A stretch of DNA of 64,000 nt, taken from NCBI GenBank assembly GCA_020635905.1, contig JACJYV010000001.1, positions 186,001 to 250,000 of the forward strand. The letters are read 5' to 3'. This DNA comes from Bacteroidia bacterium. Its GTDB lineage: Bacteria; Bacteroidota; Bacteroidia; J057; JADKCL01. Position 1 is the first letter of the stretch, and every line of letters starts with the position of its first letter. Both the position numbers and the translations under genes were made by a program. Under the pieces are notes generated by a model. It did no database searches and was not told the origin of the DNA. It saw nothing but the letters and a program-made list of their open reading frames with translations. Shown here in pieces: positions 15,758 to 25,539 of this stretch.

Positions 15758-17227
15758 CTCAACCAGCAATTTCCGGCAGAATTTCAGTTCACCTGTATCG
15801 CTTTTTACCTGCAGCAGATAAAGACCCGTTTGCAGCCCGGCCAGGGAATAGCTGATTTCGCCACTGGCGGCAAATTCACCTGAGCGAATCACACTCACCA
15901 CCTTGCCAGTCAGATCGAGCAGAATGGCCTGGCCCAGAAAGGTCTGGCTTCCCTCCCACCTGCAGGTCACCTGCTGGCTGGCGGGATTGGGGAAAATCTC
16001 CCATGAACCTTTGTCGCCCCAGCCACGGGTGCCGAGGACCGTGCAATCCTGCTTGCGGGCATCAAACCAGCTTTTGCCGTTGAGGAAGGCAAAAGTGGCG
16101 CAATCTGAGTGGTTATAAGCACCCAGATCCTCCTTTTCGAGGTGAGGCGCACCCCAGGATGTCCAGGAATTATAGGCATTTTCTGAATTCAAATAAGAAA
16201 CCTGATCGTCTCCATTGCAATAAAAGAGCTTCATCGGGCATTGGGGAATCCAGCCGTCGATCAGGTGATTGTCGGCCAGGGCCACCCGCAGAGGGTGAAG
16301 CGAGTCATTGGTGAACTGAGTGACCACGGTATCAAGGGCAATGTGCTTGGGCACAGATGGACATTTGCTGTTGATAAAGCCCATTCCATAATTGCCCCCG
16401 TAAAAATAAATGGGCATGGTGCTGTCGTAGGGCGTTTTGAAAACCTCATCCAGGGTATTATACAAATTGCCGTACATGCTCTGATAAGAAAGCACCACGT
16501 AAGGAAAATAGCCGGGAGTGGGATACACAGAATCTGAAATCATGAGATCCACCTGGGCATGCTTGAGGTCGTAGGGACCGCTCATGGGGGCCACACCTGC
16601 CAGGTTGAATTCACTTGCATAATCTTCCTCAATGACCCTGGCCGTGGCCGCAGTGGTAAATCCACCCTGGGAATATCCGTAAAGGAAAACCTGCCCGTTC
16701 AGCTTGCTGCCTACTGAATCAGCAATCACCCGGGCAGCCCGCAGGGAATTAATGGTGGTATGGGATTGGGAAAATTTGTGGATATATGGATGGATGATCA
16801 CTGAAGTATCAGATTCGCCCAAGCCCAGTCCGTCGGGCATCACGATCATGTAGCCGGTCGAGGCAAACATCACATTCACGTCCCATTCGCCTCCTGAAAG
16901 GGTGCTGGCTCCTTCATGGCGGCGGGCACTGGTGCCATGGGCGTAGGCGGTCAGGGGAATATCACAGTCTGGAATGGCGGGAATGGCCAGCCCTGCGGTC
17001 ACATTCACCATATTATTCATGGTCTTGTAGGGAGTTTTATAAACCAGGGTGTAAAAATCCACGGGATACTCGGCCGAAAAGATAAAACTTGGCACCCCCA
17101 GGCCCGCCGCGATAGAATCTATCTGGGTGGTGGTGAAAGATTTAATTTTAGAAAAAGAAACGAGTTGGGCCTGCAAGGAAGTCATTCCAAAGGCAATCAA
17201 CAGAGCGGTAAAAAGTATTTTTTTCAT
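15755..17227 (-). CDS. T9SS-exported alpha/beta-hydrolase, secretory-lipase-like
   Basis: Start ATG 17227 (490 aa) is chosen over GTG 17233 because an AGGTG ribosome-site-like stretch sits six bases upstream. A signal peptide ('ILFTALLIAFGMTSLQAQ') leads into an alpha/beta-hydrolase resembling secretory lipases: oxyanion region 'TAYAHGTSARR', nucleophile S186 in 'GYSQGG', a likely acid Asp in 'YCNGDDQVSY' and a likely His in 'AYNHSDCATFAF'. The last ~80 residues form a T9SS type A sorting domain ('IFPNPASQQ', 'DLTGKVV', 'GLYLLQVKS', 'RKLLVE'). It is probably a surface-attached or released esterase or lipase. The substrate is unknown. The stop codon lies in a heptad array. Confidence 0.88.
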   Translation of the reverse strand: MKKILFTALLIAFGMTSLQAQLVSFSKIKSFTTTQIDSIAAGLGVPSFIFSAEYPVDFYTLVYKTPYKTMNNMVNVTAGLAIPAIPDCDIPLTAYAHGTSARRHEGASTLSGGEWDVNVMFASTGYMIVMPDGLGLGESDTSVIIHPYIHKFSQSHTTINSLRAARVIADSVGSKLNGQVFLYGYSQGGFTTAATARVIEEDYASEFNLAGVAPMSGPYDLKHAQVDLMISDSVYPTPGYFPYVVLSYQSMYGNLYNTLDEVFKTPYDSTMPIYFYGGNYGMGFINSKCPSVPKHIALDTVVTQFTNDSLHPLRVALADNHLIDGWIPQCPMKLFYCNGDDQVSYLNSENAYNSWTSWGAPHLEKEDLGAYNHSDCATFAFLNGKSWFDARKQDCTVLGTRGWGDKGSWEIFPNPASQQVTCRWEGSQTFLGQAILLDLTGKVVSVIRSGEFAASGEISYSLAGLQTGLYLLQVKSDTGELKFCRKLLVE

Positions 17228-17330
17228 AATCACACCTCAATAATGCCTAAAAATAGGAATCTTTTGGGCAATTGCCCTAAAATAGATACGCACTTTCAAC
17301 AAGATCATACTTTTTAATGGGTTAAATCGT

Positions 17331-17338
17331 TAAATTTG
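17331..17338 (+). promoter_or_regulatory. TAnnTTTG promoter -7 element for the MltD-like gene
   Basis: TAAATTTG matches the Bacteroidota -7 consensus TAnnTTTG. It ends five bases before the ATG at 17344, implying a very short or absent 5' leader. No clear TTG -33 element is seen at the usual distance, so confidence is limited. Confidence 0.4.
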
Positions 17339-17343
17339 TCGCT

Positions 17344-18888
17344 ATGAAGAACAATCGCTTGCTCCTCCTGCTGCCGGGATTGCTCCTGATTTTCCAGGGC
17401 ATTTCTGCGCAGATTGTGGATCCCAACCAGGTACCTGATTCAGACGACATGACGGAGTTTTTTACCCGTATGGACAGTATGGTGGCTGATTTTCACTACA
17501 AGCCCTCTTCTGAATCCATGGATTCCACCATCCTGAATACCCATGGTTATGCCCCGGGCGAAGTTCCCACTTTCACGGATCAGGTGTACGCTCAACGCTT
17601 AAAAGATCTGGGTTACCAGATCCCCATGGATTATAACGAGTACGTCAAAGCCTTTATCAAGGTATATACTGTGGACCGCCGCGAGCAGGTGCGCAGAATG
17701 CTGGGCCTGCAGCATGTGTTCTTCCCCATTTTCGAAGAAGTGCTCGACCGGGAAAAAATGCCCATGGAGCTCAAATACCTTTCTGTGGTGGAAAGTGCCC
17801 TCAATCCCCACGCGCGTTCGCGCGCAGGAGCGACCGGCCTCTGGCAGTTTATGTATTACACGGGCAAGCAGTATGGCCTGCAAACCACCACCTACGTGGA
17901 TGAGCGCAGCGACCCCTGGAAATCCACAGAAGCAGCCATCAGGTACTTCCAGAACATGTACAAGGTCTATAATGACTGGCTGCTGGTGATCGCAGCTTAT
18001 AACTGTGGTCCTGGCAACGTGAATAAAGCCATTCGCCTCTCTGGCGGCAAAACCAATTTCTGGGAAATCCGCGAAAATCTGCCCCGTGAAACCCGGGGCT
18101 ATGTGCCTGCTTTTATTGCAGCCTGTTACGCAATGAATTACGCTTCTGAGCACAATATTTACCCTGTGCCCCTGGATTTTACCTACCACCAGGATACGAT
18201 TCACATCACCCGTCAGAAAATCAACCTGCATACCATTGCTGAGATCACAGGCGCTGACTTTTACGAACTGAAAGACCTTAATCCCGAACTGAAATTCAAT
18301 TATGTGCCCTATACGCCCGCAGGTTACGTATTGCGGGTGCCACACGCCACTGCGCTTGCCTTTACCCTGCACCGCGATTCTGTTTACACCATGATTGCTG
18401 CGCTCAACCCTGACAGCATTCTCAAAAAGTATAAGGATACCCAGGTTTCGCCCATTACCCGCAGCAGTTACATTGACGCCAATGCCAAAACGGGGATTGG
18501 AAACGGGGAACAAACCCTGGTCTATTATAAAGTGCGCAAGGGCGACGTAGTGGGCAAAATAGCAGACAGATATCATGTCAGCGCCTCCAAAATTGCCATC
18601 TGGAATAATCTCTACCACTACCAGATCAAACCTGGCCAAAACCTGAAGATTTACGTTTCAGGGGACGGTCCTGCGCCAGAAAAGACAGCCTCTGCTGCCA
18701 CCACCACCCAGGCCAAAGCGGAACCTGTGATCATGGAGGAAGGCAAAAAATACCACAAAGTTCAGTCTGGAGATACCCTGTGGGACATTGCCAACAAATA
18801 CGAAGGCGTGTCCGTCACCACCCTGAAGCAGCTGAATAAGCTGCCCAATAACCAGCTGAAACCAGGCCAGTTGCTCAAACTGAACTGA
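17344..18888 (+). CDS. MltD-like lytic transglycosylase with two LysM domains
   Basis: A signal peptide ('LLLLLPGLLLIFQGISAQ') precedes a GH23 transglycosylase domain. The catalytic Glu is E150 in 'LKYLSVVESALNPHARSRAG', followed by 'GATGLWQFM' and 'VIAAYNCGPGNVNKAI', all diagnostic of the MltD group. Two C-terminal LysM domains bind peptidoglycan: ~397-440 ('YYKVRKGDVVGKIADRY') and ~467-514 ('YHKVQSGDTLWDIANKY'). The enzyme cleaves the MurNAc-GlcNAc bond with 1,6-anhydro formation and acts in the periplasm. At 514 residues it is the usual length. It is transcribed away from the lipase and followed 47 bases later by a small membrane protein. Confidence 0.95.
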   Translation: MKNNRLLLLLPGLLLIFQGISAQIVDPNQVPDSDDMTEFFTRMDSMVADFHYKPSSESMDSTILNTHGYAPGEVPTFTDQVYAQRLKDLGYQIPMDYNEYVKAFIKVYTVDRREQVRRMLGLQHVFFPIFEEVLDREKMPMELKYLSVVESALNPHARSRAGATGLWQFMYYTGKQYGLQTTTYVDERSDPWKSTEAAIRYFQNMYKVYNDWLLVIAAYNCGPGNVNKAIRLSGGKTNFWEIRENLPRETRGYVPAFIAACYAMNYASEHNIYPVPLDFTYHQDTIHITRQKINLHTIAEITGADFYELKDLNPELKFNYVPYTPAGYVLRVPHATALAFTLHRDSVYTMIAALNPDSILKKYKDTQVSPITRSSYIDANAKTGIGNGEQTLVYYKVRKGDVVGKIADRYHVSASKIAIWNNLYHYQIKPGQNLKIYVSGDGPAPEKTASAATTTQAKAEPVIMEEGKKYHKVQSGDTLWDIANKYEGVSVTTLKQLNKLPNNQLKPGQLLKLN

Positions 18889-18935
18889 GAAATTGGTTCT
18901 TGAGGCCTTCCCGGCAATTTTTTACCTGATTTCCC

Positions 18936-19484
18936 ATGGAAACCTCCCCTTCCAAACCTGAAAAGACTTTCTGGCAAAAACTGCCGCGCTACCTCATTAT
19001 CCTGCTGGTGTTGGCTCTGGGTGGGATGTATCTCTGGAAATATCTTGCCGACCAGTCCTGGGAAAATCAACTTGCCACCCAAAAGGAAACCCTCATTCAC
19101 AGAGCTGATTCTCTCTTGCAACTCAATACCGTGACCCTGCTAAAGGTGCAAACCCGTCCTTTGGCCTGGCTGGTGCGTAATGAATTACTCAAGGGTGATT
19201 TTCAGGCTTTGGAGGGATATTTTGCCCAATACAGCCAGGAAGACAACATCAATCAGCTCAGTCTGATTGATCAGGCCAATGGGAAGGTGATCCTGGAAAC
19301 AGAAAAAGACCTCATGGGCAAGCCCTTCAGTGGCGAATTTCCCATGTCTGTGACCCAGACCAATGAAGTGGTGATTGATATGAGCCAGGGCAGTTACAGG
19401 GTCGCGGTGCCTATTCTCGGGCTCGACCGCCGCCTGGCGACTTTGGTGGTCTATTACGATTTCCCCCAGTATTCGATCAACTGA
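18936..19484 (+). CDS. Membrane-anchored Cache/PAS-like sensor-type protein
   Basis: The 182-residue protein has a basic N-terminus, one transmembrane helix ('YLIILLVLALGGMYLWKYL') and an outside domain of ~140 residues. A long helix ('QLATQKETLIHRADSLLQL') is followed by alternating strands ('NQLSLIDQANGKVILET', 'YRVAVPILGLDRRLATLVVY'). This resembles a single Cache/extracytoplasmic PAS domain, but with no kinase, cyclase or chemotaxis output module and no second membrane helix. Such a stand-alone sensor half is unusual; it may work with a partner elsewhere. The domain call is by pattern only. Its stop abuts the stop of the convergent tamB-like gene within the palindrome TGATCA. Confidence 0.7.
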   Translation: METSPSKPEKTFWQKLPRYLIILLVLALGGMYLWKYLADQSWENQLATQKETLIHRADSLLQLNTVTLLKVQTRPLAWLVRNELLKGDFQALEGYFAQYSQEDNINQLSLIDQANGKVILETEKDLMGKPFSGEFPMSVTQTNEVVIDMSQGSYRVAVPILGLDRRLATLVVYYDFPQYSIN

Positions 19485-22400
19485 TCAAATCTCCTTTTCC
19501 TTTTTTTCCTTCTTTTTCTTCCCTTTTTCCTTCTCCACATCTGGCTTGTCCCCTTCCCGGCCAAAAAGGTCACGCAGGTTGTCAAAATCTTTCTTAAAAA
19601 ACACACCCACCCCCGTGGTATTGGTGTTGGAAGTCTTCAGGCCTGTACTTTCACGGTTGAAAATCTCCAGCACCAACTGGCCTGTGTTGGAAGTGAGCTG
19701 ATTTTTATTGGTGTTGGTGGCAGGCAGTAATTTGATCAAAACGCTGATGTTGCCCATGCTGAATTGCCCGGTTTCATTGCCCACGATGGTGCCATTTCGC
19801 TCAATGGTCACCTTGTCGCCAAACAACTGGGCCCTCAGGCCCAGCTGGATGTCCTCAAACTCGTTGGTGGAAATCTGCACCCCGAGATTATTGGCCTTGA
19901 AGGCCTGCGAAAGCCAGTAATTGACCTGGTTGGTCACCAGTTCTGAGATGGAATTGGTGATGCCCACCCCGCCGCTGGGATCAGACTGGGCATAAGATGA
20001 GGAAGCAAAGCGACCAAAAACCAGCAAAGAAACCACCTGACGGTTGAGTTCCTGTTCGTCGTACTGGATGTTGCGAAAATAGGATTCCAGGCCGATCACA
20101 TCGTCTGAGGTCACATTTTGCAACTTGAGAGAAAGGGCAATGTGGGGCGTGGACAGGGACTGAGTCATTTTCATGATGATGTCCACAGGAATACGGTTGG
20201 TCACGCCTGCCTGTCCGCCCAAAAGATCTCCAATATTCGCATTTACTTTGTAAACGGCAGTGATATCCAGATCGGCCTCATAGGGGTCGCCCGACCAGGA
20301 AATGCGGCTTCCTTTTTCCACTTTAAACTTCTTGTTGACCACGTTTTTGGCGGTAAAAAGATAATCCCCCTTGTCCACCTCAAAATCGCCGCGCATCACA
20401 AAATCGCCTTCGTCGTCAATCTCCAATTGCAGGTTACCATCGCCCTGGGCCTCAATGATGTCCCCCACCTGCTCATCAAAGATGAGCCTCACCTTGGAGC
20501 CCGGGTCCACATTCACCCGCATATTGAGCTTAAATCCCGTCAGATCCACCCCGTCCTGCCCGCCAGCTGACTCATTGGAACCCACAAAATGCACAAAATC
20601 CAGGCGGCTGGCGCTGGTATAATCGTTGAGCGGAATACTGAGCATGGACCCTTTGCCTGCGTAAACGTCGGCATTGATCTCGATTTTATCCTGTTTGCCC
20701 GTGATGGAGGCAATCCCATTGGCCAGAATCACATTCCCGTAAAAAAGGTCATTATCCTTTTTGCGGGTGTTCATCATGCTGAAATCTGAAACGGAATCCA
20801 GATCCAGGAAGAATTGAAAATCCTTGAATCCAGAGTGCTTGATGCTGCCATTCAGACGGGCCACATTGGTGAGCGAGTCGCTGTCGTAGATCAGAATCTG
20901 GGGAAATTCAATCTGATGTTTATTGAATTTGATCACACTGTTTGGACCCAGGCCATAGGTTTTATTGAAAAACTCCACGTGAAAGGCGGCCAGTTTACCC
21001 GGGCTATCCCCCTGAAAACGGGCTTCGCCCTCAATTTCCAGGCTGTCCAGCGAGCCCTTGATGGTAAAATCGTCAAAAGAAACATGTCCTTCAAAGTCCG
21101 TCACATTGGGTTCAGTAATAGAATTGGCCCAACGCAGGGGAATATTGGCCGAATCTATTTCAAAATTGATGGGGGCAACTTTATTGCTGAAGTCATAAAT
21201 CCCCTTTACCTGGAAGGCACGGTGGTTGCGGTATGACCACTCCGTGCGCAATCCCAGGTAGCTGTGAATGGGATTACCCTCGTACATGGAAAAGAGGTTC
21301 ATATCAACAGAATCAATCTGCTGGTAGCGAAAGTTGGAAACACGGCCCCCCACGGTCACCCGCGGGAAAGTGAGCACCCCCGAGATATTTGCCTGCAAAA
21401 AGCTGATTTTCCCATCCATGTCAATGGGGGTGCGGTAAATTTCGCGAATGGTGGAAAAAGGAACCTCGCGGATGCTCACCGTGACCGATTTTTCAAAAGA
21501 TTTGGACAAATCTCCGTCGATCAGGATGTCCTGCTGGCCGTTGTGGAGCTGAAGTTTGGAAATCTTGATTTCCCCACCTTCTGCAATGATAGAATTGTTT
21601 TTATTGATCACCCACTCAGAATTTCCCGTCACTATTTTAGAAACTTTGGGGTCAATCAGGGTCACGACCCGTTCCTTTTCCAAAGTGGTGGTGGCACGAA
21701 AGCGGAAACTGTTGTTGAAATTGGGCTGGCTGCCCTTCAACCAATATTCAATGACATTATTGTCAAAACTGGGTTCGAAATTGATATCAGAAAATTGCAG
21801 GGATTCATTCACCATCAACTCACCCACATTCAGGTTGCCCACCGCGAGGAAGGAGTTGGTCATGCCTTCCTTATTGAAGTCGAGGGTAAGATCATTGTCC
21901 TCGCAGGCAGCCCCGTAGATTTCCAGGGAATCAGAATTCATCAACAGGGTAATCTGATCAAAATCAGCTGAATATGCTTTGCAAGAAATGACGGTCTGAG
22001 GAGAAATGTACACAGGAATTTCCAGAAAGGTCAACAAATCGTTGACCTGCTCGCCGGGATGGAGGTCAATGTCCATTTCCAGGGGAATGGAATCCAGGAT
22101 TTTTTCCGCATAATACTGCTGGATGAGAGAATCCTTGTTGCCAAGGTAAAGCCGGGTTTCCTTTGCAATGCGGCTAAAAAAGTCAATCCCGCGGTTGAAG
22201 GAGAAATTTCCTTTCATTTTGCCGTCCAGCATGGAACCCAAAATCTCAATTTCTTTCGAGGTAGGCGTATTTTCTGAAGCCCTGACCTCCAGATTATTGA
22301 TCACAATATTTTTTTGCCGCAGCGGCGCCTCCAGGTCAAGCAGCAGGAAACGGATCTTGCCCTTCATGTTGTCGAGCGAGTCGCCCTGCAGGTCCACGTT

Positions 22401-24338
22401 GATGATAGAAGAGAGGAAAAGCGAGTCCTCGCCCACATCGTAATGCGAAAGGTCAATGGATTTCACATCCCCGCGCAGCACAAATTTGGCGGGTGAAAGC
22501 CCCAGATCAATCTTCACGTTCAGGTTGCCATTCCCCTGCTTGTCCCGCAGTTGCACGCCCCCATTCACCTTTTGGTCACGAATATTGAGTGCCACCGTAC
22601 GCAACGTATCTATCTCATACCCAAAGAAATCAGTGGAAGTGAATATGCCATCAAAGGTGGCATTCATGGTTTTGAGCTGGAAACCCGTTCCTTCAATTCT
22701 TCCATCAAAGCTCAGGTTACCAGATTTGAACGATTCTGAAATACCCAATTGATCAAAGGCAAAATTATGGGTAACAATTTTTCCATTATACTGATAGTCA
22801 GGCACCTTGGGAGGAAGAATCAGCTCAAGCGAGGCCGAAATATTTCCCAGTTGAGAGGTCAGGTCTGCATTGACACTGAAGTCGTCGGGCTGGCCGGTAA
22901 AATTGCCCACGATGCCCACTCTCCCCACTGCAGCCTGAAAATCAGGCAAAGGCAGGTCGGGCATGAGGGTTTTGAGTTCGGCCAGGGTAATGGTGGTGGG
23001 CGATTTCAGGTTCAGACTGATCTTCAGATCAGTCTCAGATTCCAGCTCGTTGAGCACAAAATCCGTGTAGAGGCGGGTATCATTGCGGTAAAAGACCTGC
23101 AAATCGTGGGAAATCATCTCCTTCAGGTTGCCCGCCACCCGACCGTTCAGCCCCACCGTTCCAGACAAAGGCAGGGCCAGCGAAGGAATCAGCGCCACCA
23201 GTTCCTCAAAATTGAGCCTGCTGTTCCTGAATTCCACGCCCAGTTTCAGTTTCTTCTCGTCCGTATAGTCCTCCAGGATCAGGCCCACATTCAGGTGGGT
23301 TTCCTTCCCAAACGACAGCTGAAGGCTGTCTCCAAAGACCCGCGACATGCCCCATTCTGCCTTTCCTTTGATATTGGCACTGCCCGTGAGTGGAAATTTC
23401 TTGGTGAGCACATACTTCATGAACTCAAAATCAAAGCGTGAAGGCCTGAAATATACGTCTGCAATCTTTCCCCCTTCGGGGGTAAAGAGAAATTCAGCAT
23501 CCGTGATATGCGACTCAGAATCAAAACTGAGGCGTGAGTTTCCCGTGCGAACCCGCGCATTGGTGAGGAAAATATTCGCCTGAGGCAGGCTGTCAACCGA
23601 GTCAGAAAGGATAATTTCTGTATCCAGGGTAAAATGAGTGGCCAGGGTGTCCAGCTTCAGACCCGACCAGGCTTCCAGCGCTTCCAGGTGGAAAATATCG
23701 CCCGCCACACTGCCGTCGCCCTTCAGGCGAAAGCCAAATTCCCCGTTCAGGTCCTGCACCCGCAGCAAAGCATAATTGAGCTTGGCGCGGTTGCTCAGCG
23801 CTTCGTCAGACTTCGTGGAGTCAGAATAGGAAAATTTGCCCCCGATCAGGTTGATTTCTGGCAGGTGCAAATCCAGGCTCATGCCGCCCTTCTTCGTGCT
23901 GTCTTTGGGCGCACCCGAAGACAAAAAAGCAATATTCATGGTCGAATCCCGCCGCCCTTTATAAATGTTGATGTCGGGCTCCACCAGATCAATGGCCGAA
24001 ATGGTAATGTGCTGGGTTTCTTTGGGATAAAAAATAAATCTCCACAACGAAATGCTGATCAGACTCACTTTCAACGATTTCAGGGAGGCAAATTTATTTC
24101 CGTAAGAATCTTCAATCAGCAGCTCATTCACCGTCACTTTGGCCGGAAAATCAATTCCCACCGTACCCACAAAAACGGGAGTTCCCAGCGCCTTGGAGAG
24201 CTGTTTTTCCGCCGTGGGCACCAATTGATTCTGCACCCAGGTAAACTGCAGGGCAATTACGAGCAGCAAAATCAGCACAACCAGCCCCAGCAGGGTGAAG
24301 CCCGTTATCTTTCCAATTTTCCTGAGCGTACGTTTCAA
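19485..24338 (-). CDS. TamB-like translocation/assembly module protein
   Basis: The 1617-residue protein has an N-terminal transmembrane anchor ('TGFTLLGLVVLILLLVIAL'), a very long repetitive beta-rich region typical of AsmA/TamB bridge proteins, and a C-terminal TamB (DUF490) domain recognisable by 'VDKGDYLFTAKNVVNKKF' and 'GDPYEADLDITAVYKV'. TamB family members form a hydrophobic groove across the periplasm for phospholipid transport and assist outer-membrane protein biogenesis. The C-terminus is a Lys/Glu-rich tail. The start is TTG (24338), directly before the 'KRTLRKIGK' basic segment; no closer ATG exists. It is divergent from tsaD (82-base gap), an arrangement I recall from other Bacteroidota. 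Confidence 0.92.
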   Translation of the reverse strand: MKRTLRKIGKITGFTLLGLVVLILLLVIALQFTWVQNQLVPTAEKQLSKALGTPVFVGTVGIDFPAKVTVNELLIEDSYGNKFASLKSLKVSLISISLWRFIFYPKETQHITISAIDLVEPDINIYKGRRDSTMNIAFLSSGAPKDSTKKGGMSLDLHLPEINLIGGKFSYSDSTKSDEALSNRAKLNYALLRVQDLNGEFGFRLKGDGSVAGDIFHLEALEAWSGLKLDTLATHFTLDTEIILSDSVDSLPQANIFLTNARVRTGNSRLSFDSESHITDAEFLFTPEGGKIADVYFRPSRFDFEFMKYVLTKKFPLTGSANIKGKAEWGMSRVFGDSLQLSFGKETHLNVGLILEDYTDEKKLKLGVEFRNSRLNFEELVALIPSLALPLSGTVGLNGRVAGNLKEMISHDLQVFYRNDTRLYTDFVLNELESETDLKISLNLKSPTTITLAELKTLMPDLPLPDFQAAVGRVGIVGNFTGQPDDFSVNADLTSQLGNISASLELILPPKVPDYQYNGKIVTHNFAFDQLGISESFKSGNLSFDGRIEGTGFQLKTMNATFDGIFTSTDFFGYEIDTLRTVALNIRDQKVNGGVQLRDKQGNGNLNVKIDLGLSPAKFVLRGDVKSIDLSHYDVGEDSLFLSSIINVDLQGDSLDNMKGKIRFLLLDLEAPLRQKNIVINNLEVRASENTPTSKEIEILGSMLDGKMKGNFSFNRGIDFFSRIAKETRLYLGNKDSLIQQYYAEKILDSIPLEMDIDLHPGEQVNDLLTFLEIPVYISPQTVISCKAYSADFDQITLLMNSDSLEIYGAACEDNDLTLDFNKEGMTNSFLAVGNLNVGELMVNESLQFSDINFEPSFDNNVIEYWLKGSQPNFNNSFRFRATTTLEKERVVTLIDPKVSKIVTGNSEWVINKNNSIIAEGGEIKISKLQLHNGQQDILIDGDLSKSFEKSVTVSIREVPFSTIREIYRTPIDMDGKISFLQANISGVLTFPRVTVGGRVSNFRYQQIDSVDMNLFSMYEGNPIHSYLGLRTEWSYRNHRAFQVKGIYDFSNKVAPINFEIDSANIPLRWANSITEPNVTDFEGHVSFDDFTIKGSLDSLEIEGEARFQGDSPGKLAAFHVEFFNKTYGLGPNSVIKFNKHQIEFPQILIYDSDSLTNVARLNGSIKHSGFKDFQFFLDLDSVSDFSMMNTRKKDNDLFYGNVILANGIASITGKQDKIEINADVYAGKGSMLSIPLNDYTSASRLDFVHFVGSNESAGGQDGVDLTGFKLNMRVNVDPGSKVRLIFDEQVGDIIEAQGDGNLQLEIDDEGDFVMRGDFEVDKGDYLFTAKNVVNKKFKVEKGSRISWSGDPYEADLDITAVYKVNANIGDLLGGQAGVTNRIPVDIIMKMTQSLSTPHIALSLKLQNVTSDDVIGLESYFRNIQYDEQELNRQVVSLLVFGRFASSSYAQSDPSGGVGITNSISELVTNQVNYWLSQAFKANNLGVQISTNEFEDIQLGLRAQLFGDKVTIERNGTIVGNETGQFSMGNISVLIKLLPATNTNKNQLTSNTGQLVLEIFNRESTGLKTSNTNTTGVGVFFKKDFDNLRDLFGREGDKPDVEKEKGKKKKEKKEKEI

Positions 24339-24420
24339 ACTATGGTTTTAAGGATCAAAATTACACAGAACAAACGAAACTAAGTGCAAAAACCGTGCAA
24401 ATTCCCCATATTTGCCCCGC

Positions 24421-25422
24421 ATGAAGCCGGTAATCCTTGCCATAGAATCCTCCTGCGACGAGACCTCCGCCGCAGTGCTGGAAAACGGAAAAGTCCTTTC
24501 CAACATTGTCAGTTCCCAGCTGGCTCACGCCAAATATGGCGGAGTCGTGCCCGAAATCGCCTCCCGCCTGCACCAGCAGGACATCATTGCCGTGGTGCAC
24601 GAAGCCCTGGAAAAATCGGGCAAAACCCGCACTGACCTCGACGCCATTGCCTTTACCCGCGGTCCCGGCCTGCTCGGCAGCCTGCTGGTGGGCACCTGCT
24701 TCGCCAAAAGCTACGCTTTTGGCCTGGGTATTCCCCTGATCGAAGTCAACCACATGCAGGCCCACGTGCTGGCCAACTTCCTGAGCGACAGTCCCCCCGC
24801 ATTTCCCTTCCTCTGCCTCACCGTCTCAGGTGGCCACACCCAGATCGTGTTGGTCCGCAACTACCTCGACATGGAGGTGATCGGCCAGACCCTCGACGAT
24901 GCCGCAGGCGAGGCCTATGACAAAGCCGGCAAAATCATGGGCCTGCCCTACCCGGCTGGTCCTGTGATCGACAAACTGGCCAAAGAGGGAAACATTGATT
25001 TTCACGACTTTCCCATTCCCTCCATTCCCGGACTCAACTTCAGTTTCAGCGGCCTCAAAACCAATCTCTTGTATTTTCTCCGTGACAATCTGGCCCTCAA
25101 TCCCGACTTTATCCAGCAAAATATCAACGACATCTGCGCCTCTTACCAGCACAGAATCGTGAGCTACCTGCTGGCCAAACTCAAAAAAGCCGCCCGCGAA
25201 TACAAGGTCAAAGACCTGGCCATAGCCGGCGGGGTATCAGCCAATTCAGAATTGCGCCGCCAGTTTGGCGAAACCTGCGAAAAGCTCCAGGTGCGTCCCC
25301 ATATACCCGCCTTCCAGTTTTGCACAGACAACGCAGGCATGATTGGCATAGCGGCTCATTTTAAATATTTGGCGGGAGAATTTGCTGATTTGGAGGCGGT
25401 GCCATTTACCCGGGAGGGGTAA
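24421..25422 (+). CDS. tsaD: tRNA N6-adenosine threonylcarbamoyltransferase
   Basis: TsaD transfers the threonylcarbamoyl group to A37 of ANN-decoding tRNAs with TsaB and TsaE. The 333-residue length is standard. Landmarks are 'ILAIESSCDETSAAVL' at the N-terminus, the metal-binding H111/H115 in 'VNHMQAHV', 'TVSGGHTQIVLV', 'DDAAGEAYDKAGKIMGLPYP' and the C-terminal 'CTDNAGMIGIAA'. I chose ATG 24421 rather than the upstream TTG because the protein family begins at this Met. It is divergent from the tamB-like gene and convergent with the GT39-like gene; a GC-rich hairpin lies between the last two. Confidence 0.97.
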   Translation: MKPVILAIESSCDETSAAVLENGKVLSNIVSSQLAHAKYGGVVPEIASRLHQQDIIAVVHEALEKSGKTRTDLDAIAFTRGPGLLGSLLVGTCFAKSYAFGLGIPLIEVNHMQAHVLANFLSDSPPAFPFLCLTVSGGHTQIVLVRNYLDMEVIGQTLDDAAGEAYDKAGKIMGLPYPAGPVIDKLAKEGNIDFHDFPIPSIPGLNFSFSGLKTNLLYFLRDNLALNPDFIQQNINDICASYQHRIVSYLLAKLKKAAREYKVKDLAIAGGVSANSELRRQFGETCEKLQVRPHIPAFQFCTDNAGMIGIAAHFKYLAGEFADLEAVPFTREG

Positions 25423-25487
25423 CTTCGTTCCCATTACCCACCCAGGGCTGAGCTGCCTGTCCGCACGGTCCCACCCTTCCGCGTGGT

Positions 25488-25511
25488 GCGCCGCAAAAAG
25501 CACGGCGGCGC
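25488..25511. terminator. GC-rich hairpin between convergent tsaD and GT39-like genes
   Basis: GCGCCGC (25488-25494) pairs perfectly with GCGGCGC (25505-25511) around a 10-base loop, in an otherwise gene-free GC-rich stretch (25423-25539). It may serve as a bidirectional terminator, but there is no U tract on the plus strand, so a REP-like structural role is also possible. Confidence 0.45.
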
Positions 25512-25539
25512 CCCAGCGACCCACATGCAGCAAGGCCCA

